Source of the DNA: Chlamydiifrater phoenicopteri
GTDB lineage: Bacteria; Chlamydiota; Chlamydiia; Chlamydiales; Chlamydiaceae
Assembly: GCF_902807005.1 (NCBI RefSeq)
Contig: NZ_LR777658.1
Location: 1,116,001-1,180,000, forward strand
Length of the DNA stretch: 64,000 nucleotides
Direction: 5' to 3'
Shown here: piece after piece, positions 9,615 through 17,563 of the stretch
Layout of the letters: every line of letters starts with the position of its first letter
Position numbering within the stretch: position 1 is the first letter of the stretch
Position numbers and translations under genes: made by a program
The notes under the pieces: generated by a model
The model's database searches: none
Told to the model about the DNA's origin: nothing
What the model saw: only the letters and a program-made list of their open reading frames with translations

Positions 9615-10619
9615 TTATAAATATTCTTCTTTGGTGTCTCTCTGCATTAACAAAGCGACACCTTCTGCAGGGTCTAAACCTTTGTATAGGACGTGATAAA
9701 TACCCGAGGTTATAGGCATAGAGATACGATGATGTTCAGCGATTTGATGAGCAGATACGGCCGTATAAGATCCTTCCACAACCATTCCAATTTGTTGCTT
9801 AGCTTTTTCTATAGGTACACCTTCAGCGATCAATTTGCCAAACTGATAATTTCTGCTGAGACTGGAGAAGCAAGTTACACATAAATCTCCTAGTCCTGCC
9901 AACCCATTGATAGTATCGGACCGACATCCTAGAAGGGTTGCACATTTGCGGATTTCATGTAGACCTCGGGTGATCAATCCAGATTTAGCATTATCTCCAA
10001 AACGGAATCCATCAGAGATACCGCATGCGATGGCAATAACATTTTTTAACGCTCCTCCGAGAGCAACGCCTTTGATGTCTGAGTTAGGATAGACACGGAA
10101 CTTTGGTGTCGAGAAAGCGGAATGTATTTTAGTTAATGTGTCAGTAGAATAGGCGCTTACAACGACTGAACAAGGGCACCCCTGGAGGACTTCAGAAGCT
10201 ATAGAAGGGCCGCTTAGGTATCCTATGTAGGGACGAGCTTTTTCGCCCAATTCTTCGAGTAAAATTTCACTTAGTAATAACCCTGTATTTTGTTCTATTC
10301 CTTTGGAAGTAATAACGAAGGGAACATCAAGGTGTTTGATAGCTTTGATTCTTTTTGCTAAGGAGCGGATACCCGCAGAGGTTACCCCTTCGATAATCAT
10401 ATCTGCTCCATGGAGAGCTTCTTCGAGATCCGTAGTAAAATTAACGGTGTCTGGTACAGCGACATGAGGTGCTTTAGGATGAGAGCGATGGGTGTTTAAG
10501 TGATCGACGAGGGAGGGATTTCGAGACCATCCCGTTACCAGAAATCCTTTTTTAGAAAGCAGTACGGTTAGGCAATACCCCCAAATGCCCATTCCGAGAT
10601 AAGCTATTCTTTGTGTCAT
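9615..10619 (-). CDS. gpsA: Glycerol-3-phosphate dehydrogenase [NAD(P)+]
   Basis: Reduces dihydroxyacetone phosphate to sn-glycerol-3-phosphate for phospholipid synthesis. 334 residues, normal for the family. The Rossmann fold opens with LGMGIWG at residues 8-14; further family motifs are ITSKGIEQ, YLSGPSIASEV and the substrate-binding block GALKNVIAIACGISDG, and GLAGLGDLCVT. The start overlaps the stop of the upstream pyrophosphorylase gene by ATGA, so the two are co-translated; porB follows 75 bases downstream. Confidence 0.97.
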   Translation of the reverse strand: MTQRIAYLGMGIWGYCLTVLLSKKGFLVTGWSRNPSLVDHLNTHRSHPKAPHVAVPDTVNFTTDLEEALHGADMIIEGVTSAGIRSLAKRIKAIKHLDVPFVITSKGIEQNTGLLLSEILLEELGEKARPYIGYLSGPSIASEVLQGCPCSVVVSAYSTDTLTKIHSAFSTPKFRVYPNSDIKGVALGGALKNVIAIACGISDGFRFGDNAKSGLITRGLHEIRKCATLLGCRSDTINGLAGLGDLCVTCFSSLSRNYQFGKLIAEGVPIEKAKQQIGMVVEGSYTAVSAHQIAEHHRISMPITSGIYHVLYKGLDPAEGVALLMQRDTKEEYL

Positions 10620-12001
10620 GTGGCCTCAATAAAAGATTCTTTGAAAAAAGCTTTATTTTGTCTCTGAGCAAAACTAGAGTGAGAAGCATAATAAAAACTG
10701 GCTTCCAATTCAAACGTTGTGTTTGGTGTAACGTCTTTACCTGTGGCGTCACGATACAACTGTCGTTCTCTGGTGTTTAAAGCTTGGCGTACGGTTTCCG
10801 GGCTATGGTTTCCTTTTAGATTTTTGAGAGGAGCGAAGCAAACATCTCTAGGGTATACTAAGGTAGAGCAGCGATTGCCGTAGCGGAAAAGATCAAAAAT
10901 AAACTCTTCAAACTTCCATGCTTGTTCGTCTGAGATCTGTCCTCCAGAAAATTTTTTTGTATATTTACAAGCCTTATGGATGGGTAGGGGGGCTTCTGAA
11001 GCTGTTTTGATGAAATCCATCGATAAGCAATAGAGGCCGATGTTTCCTAGGGGATATTTTAATCTGCCTTCACTATTTTGAGCGAAGCGTTCTTGGTCAG
11101 GGATTTCAGAATACTCTATGACGGTAGTTTTATTGGTTGCAGAGTCTATCGCTAGTACGCCGATGTCTTCTGTTGGATGATTTCTCAGTACGGTTTTGAT
11201 TGTGACGTCGTTATTTTCTAAAAAATGGTAGCCAAATAATTCCGGGTCGAAAGGGAGCGCTAGGGGATTATCTATAGGGATGACGCTGACCATTTCTATG
11301 CCTTCGGCTTTCCATTGGTCCCAAAGACCAGAAGATAACATCATTTTTGCGAAACAACCGTTACCGTTAGGGCCTAAGGCTATGCTATTGCAGTCGTCCA
11401 AAAATAATTTTCCATCTAGATCTAAGAGAGGCCAAAGAGGTTGTTGAAAGAAAGAAACTTGATGAGGGGACAATCCAAAATATTCGTGAGAGTCAAAATA
11501 CGCTCGTGTTTGTTCGTTATTAATGGGAGAGGTCATAAAGGCCAAAGGGAGCTTCTGCTTGGATAGATGACTAGCAGCTAGAACTTTTTCTGCTATCATT
11601 TGGAAGAGAGTCTTGTTTTTTACTGCAGAAATAGGGAAGAGGCCTTTTGGGCCCTTACATTTTAATCGAGAACCTTGTCCTCCAGCAAGAACAACGCACC
11701 CGACACGTTTCTCTTTCAATAAACCATTACCAATCCTTTGGAGGTTAGGATCTTTCCCGGATAAGTCAAACGTCTGAGGAGGGGAGAACGCAATCAAAGA
11801 TGGAGGTTGAGAAAGAGTCTCCAGTTGTTGATGAAGGAAAGAGATATCTAGATTCTCTAGCTGGTGATGAAAAAGTGTTAGATCTTCGGATTTATTAATT
11901 TGATCTAGGAGATGATTCTGTGAAATGTCTTCAAGCTTTTTATACAAATGGGTCATTGTAATATACTGTTTAGCAAGAATGTTATAGTTGAGTCCTTGCA
12001 T
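10616..12001 (-). CDS. UDP-sugar (UTP-type) pyrophosphorylase, CT715-like
   Basis: 461 residues. The nucleotide-binding loop VVLAGGQGSRLKCKGPKGLF (about residues 101-120) and the QPLWPLLDLDGK / LGPNGNGCFAKMM blocks place it in the eukaryotic-like UTP-glucose-1-phosphate or UDP-N-acetylhexosamine pyrophosphorylase family (SGNH-unrelated, GT-A fold). Which sugar is used cannot be decided from sequence; UDP-glucose for glycogen or UDP-GlcNAc for lipid A and peptidoglycan are the candidates. The first ATG directly follows the stop of the FliJ-position gene (TGAATG); ATG at 11956 is an alternative start. It overlaps gpsA by four bases. Confidence 0.85.
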   Translation of the reverse strand: MQGLNYNILAKQYITMTHLYKKLEDISQNHLLDQINKSEDLTLFHHQLENLDISFLHQQLETLSQPPSLIAFSPPQTFDLSGKDPNLQRIGNGLLKEKRVGCVVLAGGQGSRLKCKGPKGLFPISAVKNKTLFQMIAEKVLAASHLSKQKLPLAFMTSPINNEQTRAYFDSHEYFGLSPHQVSFFQQPLWPLLDLDGKLFLDDCNSIALGPNGNGCFAKMMLSSGLWDQWKAEGIEMVSVIPIDNPLALPFDPELFGYHFLENNDVTIKTVLRNHPTEDIGVLAIDSATNKTTVIEYSEIPDQERFAQNSEGRLKYPLGNIGLYCLSMDFIKTASEAPLPIHKACKYTKKFSGGQISDEQAWKFEEFIFDLFRYGNRCSTLVYPRDVCFAPLKNLKGNHSPETVRQALNTRERQLYRDATGKDVTPNTTFELEASFYYASHSSFAQRQNKAFFKESFIEAT

Positions 12002-12367
12002 TCAGAGGCGGTTTTTCTTTTTGCCGTATTTCCTTTGAGAAAAATTCTCGAAAATTCTTTTTTGTTTTAATTGTTTTTCTAGAAAAGTCTGGTGCTCAGA
12101 AAAACCTTGCTTCAATGTTTTAATTTCTCTGTGAGCAGTTCTTTCAAATGCTCGTAGATCTCTCAAGAACCCGTCATAATGAAGAGTTTTTTCTCCTGAG
12201 AGAAAGCTTCGCTCTCTATCCTTTAGAGTTTCGTGTATCGTTGCACAAACAGTTTGCAACTGGTTCTCTAGAGCATTTTTTTTGTCCAAAACTTCTTTGG
12301 AATTATACAGGCTACCGAATATTTTTATTCTAGACAAAGTAATGAGAAATTGTAACTTTTTTTTCAT
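12002..12367 (-). CDS. FliJ/YscO-position coiled-coil protein, CT716-like
   Basis: 121 residues, highly charged and helical, with no signal peptide or membrane segment. The Lys/Glu/Gln-rich sequence (for example ALENQLQTVCATIHETLKD) suggests one long coiled coil. It lies immediately downstream of fliI with a three-base gap, the place where fliJ or yscO stands in flagellar and type III secretion operons, and its size fits a stalk protein of the ATPase. Direct sequence similarity to FliJ is too weak to assert, so the role is inferred from position and form. Confidence 0.7.
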   Translation of the reverse strand: MKKKLQFLITLSRIKIFGSLYNSKEVLDKKNALENQLQTVCATIHETLKDRERSFLSGEKTLHYDGFLRDLRAFERTAHREIKTLKQGFSEHQTFLEKQLKQKRIFENFSQRKYGKKKNRL

Positions 12368-12370
12368 TCG

Positions 12371-13672
12371 TTACCAGCTAAGCTTAGTTAAGCGTTGAAC
12401 GGTAACCCTATAAGGAGATTCTTGCTCTTCCGTCTGTGTAGCGAATTGTTTGAGAGCGGGAAGCATTTGCAACGCTTGGTCCAAATCTGGATTAGTTCCT
12501 TGGGTATAAGCGCCAAGTTGGATAATGTCGAGATTTTCTTTGTATACTTTGAGTAGAGACAAGATTATGTTGACTTTGGCTTGGTGTTCAGGAGTTGTTA
12601 GCTGGGGGAAGGCTCTCGACAAACTTTTTAGTAAGTCTATGCGAGGGAAAGAAGTCAGACTTTGTTCTTGCGAGGAAAGTGTTATGTGACCATCGAGCAA
12701 AGATTTTGCATAATCGACAAAAATGTCTGGGATATCCTGGTAACAAAGCACCGAATATAAAGCCGTTATAGACCCGTTCGAATAGTTTCCTGCTCTTTCG
12801 ATAAACTTTGCTGTCTGATGAAACACTGATGCTGGGTAGTGATGCTGGGCGGGAGCTTCTCCGAGAGCAAGTCCTATTTCCTGTAGAGCTGCTCCGTAGC
12901 GGGATAACGAGTCCATAGTGAATAGCACGTTAAAACCTTGTTGGCAAAAATGTTCTGCTACTTCAATAGCTGTTGTTGCTGCCAAAGCTTTGGTTGTAGC
13001 AGGCTCCGATGAAGTAGCGATAACAGCAATGGTCCTCGACTTTTTAGGCGACGATGAAAGCCTTTTTAGAAATTCACATACTTCTCTGTTTCGCTCGCCG
13101 ATCAAGGCGGTGACGTAAACATCTGCTTCTGAATGTCTAGCGATAGAAGAAAGTAGGGATGTTTTGCCTTGCCCAGGCTCAGAGAAAATTGCCACGCGTT
13201 GTCCTTTTCCTAGAGTTAGAAACGAGTCTATAAGTTTGATTCCTGTAGGAAAAACTTTTTCAACGGGAGCTCGATTTTGTGTTAAAGCAGAATTCTTCAG
13301 TTGATATGAATTGTATTTGGGAATCGTAGGGCCTTTGTCTAAGGGGGAACCGAAAGCGTTAATGGTTCTGCCTAAAAGAAAATCAATATTAGGTTTAGGT
13401 ATAGGAGTTTGGGATGGAATAACTTCTGCCCCTGGGTGTAAGTAATGGGTCTCAGAAAAAGGCATCAGTAGAGATTCTGTTCCTCGGAATCCTATGATTT
13501 GTGCATGAATTTCTTGGGAGAATTTGTTTCTGATCTTACAGTGCTCGCCAGTGAAACCTTCTAATCCAACAGCATGGATAATGGGTCCTCTAACACAGGA
13601 TACTCGACCACACTTTCTAATGGGAGTCCAAGTGTTGAGGAGATTAAGTTCTTTCTGAAGGAGGGCTTTCAT
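12371..13672 (-). CDS. fliI: Flagellar-type type III secretion ATPase FliI
   Basis: Hexameric F1-beta-like ATPase that powers or orders export at a flagellar-type basal body. 433 residues. Walker A is FSEPGQGKTS at 163-172, the catalytic glutamate region is LIGERNREV at 190-198, and Walker B is VLFTMDSLSRYG at 249-260, followed by a family-typical GLALGEAP and ASVF stretch. This paralogue is separate from the main chlamydial injectisome ATPase CdsN. It starts by ATGA overlap on the FliH-position gene and is followed by the FliJ-position gene, giving the standard H-I-J order. Confidence 0.93.
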   Translation of the reverse strand: MKALLQKELNLLNTWTPIRKCGRVSCVRGPIIHAVGLEGFTGEHCKIRNKFSQEIHAQIIGFRGTESLLMPFSETHYLHPGAEVIPSQTPIPKPNIDFLLGRTINAFGSPLDKGPTIPKYNSYQLKNSALTQNRAPVEKVFPTGIKLIDSFLTLGKGQRVAIFSEPGQGKTSLLSSIARHSEADVYVTALIGERNREVCEFLKRLSSSPKKSRTIAVIATSSEPATTKALAATTAIEVAEHFCQQGFNVLFTMDSLSRYGAALQEIGLALGEAPAQHHYPASVFHQTAKFIERAGNYSNGSITALYSVLCYQDIPDIFVDYAKSLLDGHITLSSQEQSLTSFPRIDLLKSLSRAFPQLTTPEHQAKVNIILSLLKVYKENLDIIQLGAYTQGTNPDLDQALQMLPALKQFATQTEEQESPYRVTVQRLTKLSW

Positions 13673-14220
13673 GAGTTCAACAGGGTTAATAGATTGTCTA
13701 GTTCTTCAGAAAGGTTCTGATAGAGTAGAAGAGACCCCATACTAATTTTACAGGATTGATCCGGGAGGCTTGCGTCTGAAGAGAAGGATACTCCTTGTAG
13801 TTCTTTGAGGCGGCCTTGAGTTTCCAGCCATTTGGAAAGAGAAGAGTAATCCTTGGGCGAAAGAGAAATAATAATAGAGGATTTTTTATTTTTTGAAGAA
13901 AAGTTGTTCAGGATGGATATGAGAAGGAGCTGCAATTCTTCTGGTTTTTCTAATTTTTTCCTCAAAAATTTTTCGCAAACAAGGATTGCTAGTTTTACTA
14001 ATTCTGGCTTTAGTTTTTCTATTAATGAGTTTGTCGAACAGATCATGTGGGTGGTCAGTTTCCCCAACAGTTTTGTTAGGGCTAACAGTTCTTCTTCTTT
14101 TGTGTTTTCTTTGGTTATGGGTGAGTGTTCCGCATTAGAAGGGCTTTCACTAGAAGAAAGAATCTGTCTCGGAGTATTTGGGATTAAAGAAGTATCGCTA
14201 TCCTGTTGGCAAGCATCCAT
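13669..14220 (-). CDS. FliH/YscL-like ATPase regulator, CT718-like
   Basis: 183 residues. The first ~60 residues are polar and probably disordered; the rest is helical with a FliH-like core (LVKLAILVCEKFLRKKLEKPEE) in the middle and a beta-alpha C-terminal region (SSIIISLSPKDYSSL), the pattern of FliH/SctL proteins that hold the ATPase. An excellent Shine-Dalgarno (GGAGGG, six bases before the ATG) fixes the start. It overlaps fliI by ATGA and is 74 bases downstream of the FliF-like gene. Assignment rests on position, length and weak similarity. Confidence 0.75.
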   Translation of the reverse strand: MDACQQDSDTSLIPNTPRQILSSSESPSNAEHSPITKENTKEEELLALTKLLGKLTTHMICSTNSLIEKLKPELVKLAILVCEKFLRKKLEKPEELQLLLISILNNFSSKNKKSSIIISLSPKDYSSLSKWLETQGRLKELQGVSFSSDASLPDQSCKISMGSLLLYQNLSEELDNLLTLLNS

Positions 14221-14294
14221 AAAATCCCTCCCCCTTTTTTTTGATAAAAGTTGCTGGCTTTTATTCTTTTAAGATCTTTATCAGAGCTACACAA

Positions 14295-15452
14295 CTACAG
14301 TTTTTTATTAGAACTTCTGAGGATCTCTTCACGCTTCTCTTCAGGAAGAGCCATGAGGATAGCGTTAGCTCTCTGGGAGTCCAAATAGGAAAGTAGAAGG
14401 GAAATTTTCCTCGGGTGTTCGTTATGAATTACCTCTACCAATTTAGTCATATTTATTTCCCCAGTTATTTTTGCTCTTTTGTGCAAATATCTTTCTGTGA
14501 TTCTTGTAAATAAATAAGAATAAGCAGCGATAAGAATAGCTACGCTCAATAGTAAGTAAACAGATCCTATTACCCAAGGAGGAGCAAAATTTGAAGAACT
14601 TCTAATGGGAAGAATAGATGTTGTGTCTATGAATAAGCTAGGGAGGACACCATTTGCTAAGCAAAGATCTTCTGTGTACAGTTGAATCAGCTCTTTTTTC
14701 TTTGTAAAATCCTCAGCTTTTAATGTGGATACAGCTTTGTGGTCTAGTGAAAGAGTTATGAATCCTTTTAATTCCTCCCTACTATTTGTTGTATGAGAAG
14801 CTGTTTCCTTTACTGAAGTGATATGTGGTTGGAGGAAAACAGAAAGAGAAAAACTATTTCTGGGGAAAATTTTCTCGCATTGTTTGGATAGGCTAGAAAT
14901 TATAAGTTTCTCTACGAGGTCTTTTTCTTCTACTTTGGTGCTGAGCTTGCCCGAATACACTGTGCCATTTTGATCTGAAATGACGACATTTTCTGGGTTT
15001 AAACTAGAAATAGTACTGCACAAGTAGTGTGTGATAGAATTCACCAGTGATGAGGAAAGAACTCGAAAATCTGGTTTGGTCTGAACGATAACAGAAATCT
15101 GGTTGGGCCCAGATTTTTCTTGGAAGGATGTTTCCTCCTCCTGTGAAGAAAAGGGAAGAGCTACATGCACAGATTCGATAGAATCGAAAGTAGAGAGTTC
15201 TTTTTCAAGGCGGGCTTTTAGTGCTAAAGTTTCGACTGTATTTGGATCTTTGAAAGGTGAAAAAATAGACAACTTCTCCCAAGAAGAATGATGCTTGGAT
15301 TTGGAAGATTCTGTAGAAACTGGAGAGTCGACTGTTTTAGTGTTTATCCGTAAGCAAAGAAATAGAACAGAAGCTGTAGCAACAACGCCCATGGTTGTTG
15401 ACAGCCATGATCGGATTTTATGGAAGAGCTGAGAATAACGTCTCTCGATCAT
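14295..15452 (-). CDS. fliF: FliF-like basal-body ring protein with C-terminal FliG middle-domain-like segment
   Basis: FliF forms the inner-membrane MS ring. From the ATG at 15452 the protein has 385 residues; an in-frame TTG at 15503 would add 17 but has no Shine-Dalgarno. An N-terminal membrane helix (about residues 22-38) is followed by a YscJ/FliF ring domain with ESVHVALPFSSQ and SSLNPENVVISDQNG, then a second membrane helix near residues 300-320 (VIGSVYLLLSVAILI). The usual large beta-collar of FliF is reduced. The last ~50 residues carry EHPRKISLLLSYLD and ANAILMALPEEKREEIL, which match the EHPQ-type middle domain of the switch protein FliG. The FliH, FliI and FliJ-position genes follow. 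Confidence 0.85.
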   Translation of the reverse strand: MIERRYSQLFHKIRSWLSTTMGVVATASVLFLCLRINTKTVDSPVSTESSKSKHHSSWEKLSIFSPFKDPNTVETLALKARLEKELSTFDSIESVHVALPFSSQEEETSFQEKSGPNQISVIVQTKPDFRVLSSSLVNSITHYLCSTISSLNPENVVISDQNGTVYSGKLSTKVEEKDLVEKLIISSLSKQCEKIFPRNSFSLSVFLQPHITSVKETASHTTNSREELKGFITLSLDHKAVSTLKAEDFTKKKELIQLYTEDLCLANGVLPSLFIDTTSILPIRSSSNFAPPWVIGSVYLLLSVAILIAAYSYLFTRITERYLHKRAKITGEINMTKLVEVIHNEHPRKISLLLSYLDSQRANAILMALPEEKREEILRSSNKKL

Positions 15453-15485
15453 AGAAATTGATTTATTAATAACAAGTCTTTGTTT

Positions 15486-15514
15486 TCTGTAACAAAAACC
15501 CAATAAATTGACAA
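15486..15514 (-). promoter_or_regulatory. Candidate promoter for the fliF-fliH-fliI cluster
   Basis: On the minus strand, TTGTCA (15514-15509) and TACAGA (15491-15486) are 17 bases apart, 34 bases before the fliF ATG. The -35 hexamer is good and the -10 weak. Confidence 0.3.
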
Positions 15515-15528
15515 TGTATCGAGTAGAA

Positions 15529-15548
15529 AGATTAATTTTTATTAATCT
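15529..15548. terminator. 8-bp perfect hairpin between nifU-like and fliF-like genes
   Basis: AGATTAAT / ATTAATCT with a four-base loop lies 36 bases after the nifU-like stop and just before the candidate fliF promoter. On the minus strand it is followed by only a short T stretch, so it could be a weak terminator of the gpmA-nifS-nifU unit or an operator for the fliF promoter. Confidence 0.4.
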
Positions 15549-15584
15549 AGAAACTGTTGGAATCTCGACAATAAGAATCTGTTG

Positions 15585-16400
15585 CTAATGTAATTGAGAG
15601 TCCTTTGGAGAGAAAAATAGAGAATCTTCCTTAACTTTTACTGTTATAGAAGAATGTACGTGGGCTTGCAGAAGGTGGAGGATAGAGTTCAGTGTAGTCC
15701 CTACGGCAGAAAAACATCCCGAGCAGTTTCCTGAATAAGAGATAAGAACTTCGTCGCCTACAATATCCTCAACGGACAAGCTACCCCCGTCCATAGCTAG
15801 ATAAGGTGCTATACGTTGCTCAACAACACTTCTGAGAATTTGAAGCCTATCTTCTTTAGAGGCCGTTGCCCATTGTTCGTCTGATAATGGATTTGCATCT
15901 TCTTGATCGAGGAATTCTGGAGTGCTGTAGGTAAATCCAGGCACGGTGATATCTGAACATTGTTCAGAAGCTGAGTCCATAGCATCTATGACAAAATGTA
16001 TAAGGGGCTGATATTCTTTGGGAATAGAATTTTTTTCTGAGGAGTCTCTGAGGTGCTCTTCTATGGCGTTCACGCCTACTTTATAGGATTCTGTGTAAAG
16101 TTTGGATGTTACTAATTCACACGACGCTTCAGCAACAGCTATGAGTAGAGCGTGTCCAAAGATTTGAAACTTGGCATCCAAAATTACACCCGTTTCATTG
16201 TCTACTAGCCAATAAAGCGTTACGACATTGCCCATGAGTCGATGTCCCTGTTTGCCGATGACGAGGCGAGCATTTTTTGCTTCTGCATCTTGAGATGAGA
16301 AGATCCCAGAACAAAATGGAGAGCAAATTTTCTTGAGAATTTTTCGACTAAAAATGCTTGGTAAAAAACCGGGAAACAAAGAAGGAACAGAGGAAAGCAT
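15585..16400 (-). CDS. nifU: NifU-like protein with cysteine-poor scaffold domain and intact C-terminal Nfu domain
   Basis: 271 residues. The N-terminal part (about 40-125) aligns with the IscU/NifU scaffold fold (NARLVIGKQ, GVILDAKFQIFGH), but the three cluster-binding cysteines appear replaced: the GDV-preceding cysteine by Met/Leu, the FGCG cysteine by His (FGHALL), and the third by Phe (LIHFVID). The C-terminal Nfu domain is intact, with MDGGSLSVED and the CxxC pair in GNCSGCFS, which normally holds a transferable 4Fe-4S cluster. The start overlaps the NifS-like stop by one base (TAATG). It may act as a cluster carrier rather than an assembly scaffold. Confidence 0.85.
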   Translation of the reverse strand: MLSSVPSLFPGFLPSIFSRKILKKICSPFCSGIFSSQDAEAKNARLVIGKQGHRLMGNVVTLYWLVDNETGVILDAKFQIFGHALLIAVAEASCELVTSKLYTESYKVGVNAIEEHLRDSSEKNSIPKEYQPLIHFVIDAMDSASEQCSDITVPGFTYSTPEFLDQEDANPLSDEQWATASKEDRLQILRSVVEQRIAPYLAMDGGSLSVEDIVGDEVLISYSGNCSGCFSAVGTTLNSILHLLQAHVHSSITVKVKEDSLFFSPKDSQLH

Positions 16401-17563
16401 TAAAGAGCACCTTTTGTAATAGTTGTTAGGTGAGCTATATTTTTTTTGATTTCGTTAATGACGGTCGATAAATCTGTTGCAGAAAGGCTTTCATGTAGAG
16501 AGAATCCTATAGAAGAATGACAAAGTAGAGGAGGTATTCCGCAACTTTGCAAGACTTGAGATAAAGGTTGAAAGTTTTCATAGCCCATAGCAACGCAAAT
16601 TCGAGAGTTTTGTAAAAGAAAAGCTAACGCCTCAGCGGGAACGTCAGGAAACGCAGCCAAAATAATGTTTGGTAAGCGATCTATGGTGTCATCGAATAAG
16701 TATTGTACTTCTGGGATCTCCTTAGATAGAGAAAGTCGGAACTGGTGATTCAAAGAACCCGTTTTCAATGCAAAAGAGCTTAGTTTTTCTGTCCGCTCTT
16801 TGCATGCATTAGAAAAAGATAAAATGGTTCCCAGAGAAAAATTTTGTAATAAAGATTGAGTGTCAGGAAGGATAGGAGAGAGTATTTTACTCAAATGATG
16901 GCGAAAGAAGCATCCTCCGACAGCACCGGAACAGCCCAAAGGGAACCCTGAAAAGGTAATAATATCAGCATCAAAAATATCCTCGCTTAAAGGTATTTTG
17001 CCCAAAGCATGAGAAACATCTACATGTAAAAGAATATTACGTTCTTTACAGATAACTTTGATTGCTTCTAGAGGTTGGATGACGCCTGTTAGTCCGTTAG
17101 CTAAAGATAAAGAAACCATCAATGTTTTCGGAGACAGTGAGTCGATGAAAGACTCTTCTGTAATAATCCCATTTTTGTTTGGTATCATCCAGTCATAAGA
17201 AGCCCCTTCAATATGTCTACGACATATGGCTGTGATTAATGTTTGTTGATCATGCGAAGGGACAAGAAAATGCGAGCGCCCTTGAAACAATTGTGAGTGT
17301 AAGAGCAAGGAAGAGATTATACTAGAGATGCTTTGGGAGCTTGGTAACGCATAGCTGAATCGAAAAACTTCTTTCGAAGCGGGAACTAGTGTTCGAATGT
17401 TCTCTTCGCTTTTTTCTAGCAAATCTTGGATGGAGTGCCCCTCCTCTAGAGAGAAAACGTCAGGTGATGAGGAAGCTAATAGTCTAGAAGCTTCTGTAGG
17501 TGGTCTGGCTACTTCGTTGTTTAACCATATTACGGGTTTGGAAGAGCTATTTTTGTGAAACAT
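16400..17563 (-). CDS. nifS: NifS/IscS-like class V aminotransferase-fold protein lacking catalytic residues
   Basis: 387 residues with the overall NifS framework: NGIITEESFIDSL, LLHVDVSHALGKIPL, PNIILAAF and CHSSIGFSL match the cysteine desulfurase pattern block by block. The key residues do not. The SGHK motif holding the PLP lysine reads SGFPLG, the GSACxS loop with the active-site cysteine reads AMGYENF, and the ATExxN and EHxA blocks are also changed. Unless an unusual lysine substitutes, it should be unable to make the internal aldimine or mobilise sulfur. Its first 34 bases overlap the gpmA 3' end; an AAGAGA motif sits seven bases before the ATG. Co-translated with nifU. Confidence 0.85.
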   Translation of the reverse strand: MFHKNSSSKPVIWLNNEVARPPTEASRLLASSSPDVFSLEEGHSIQDLLEKSEENIRTLVPASKEVFRFSYALPSSQSISSIISSLLLHSQLFQGRSHFLVPSHDQQTLITAICRRHIEGASYDWMIPNKNGIITEESFIDSLSPKTLMVSLSLANGLTGVIQPLEAIKVICKERNILLHVDVSHALGKIPLSEDIFDADIITFSGFPLGCSGAVGGCFFRHHLSKILSPILPDTQSLLQNFSLGTILSFSNACKERTEKLSSFALKTGSLNHQFRLSLSKEIPEVQYLFDDTIDRLPNIILAAFPDVPAEALAFLLQNSRICVAMGYENFQPLSQVLQSCGIPPLLCHSSIGFSLHESLSATDLSTVINEIKKNIAHLTTITKGAL

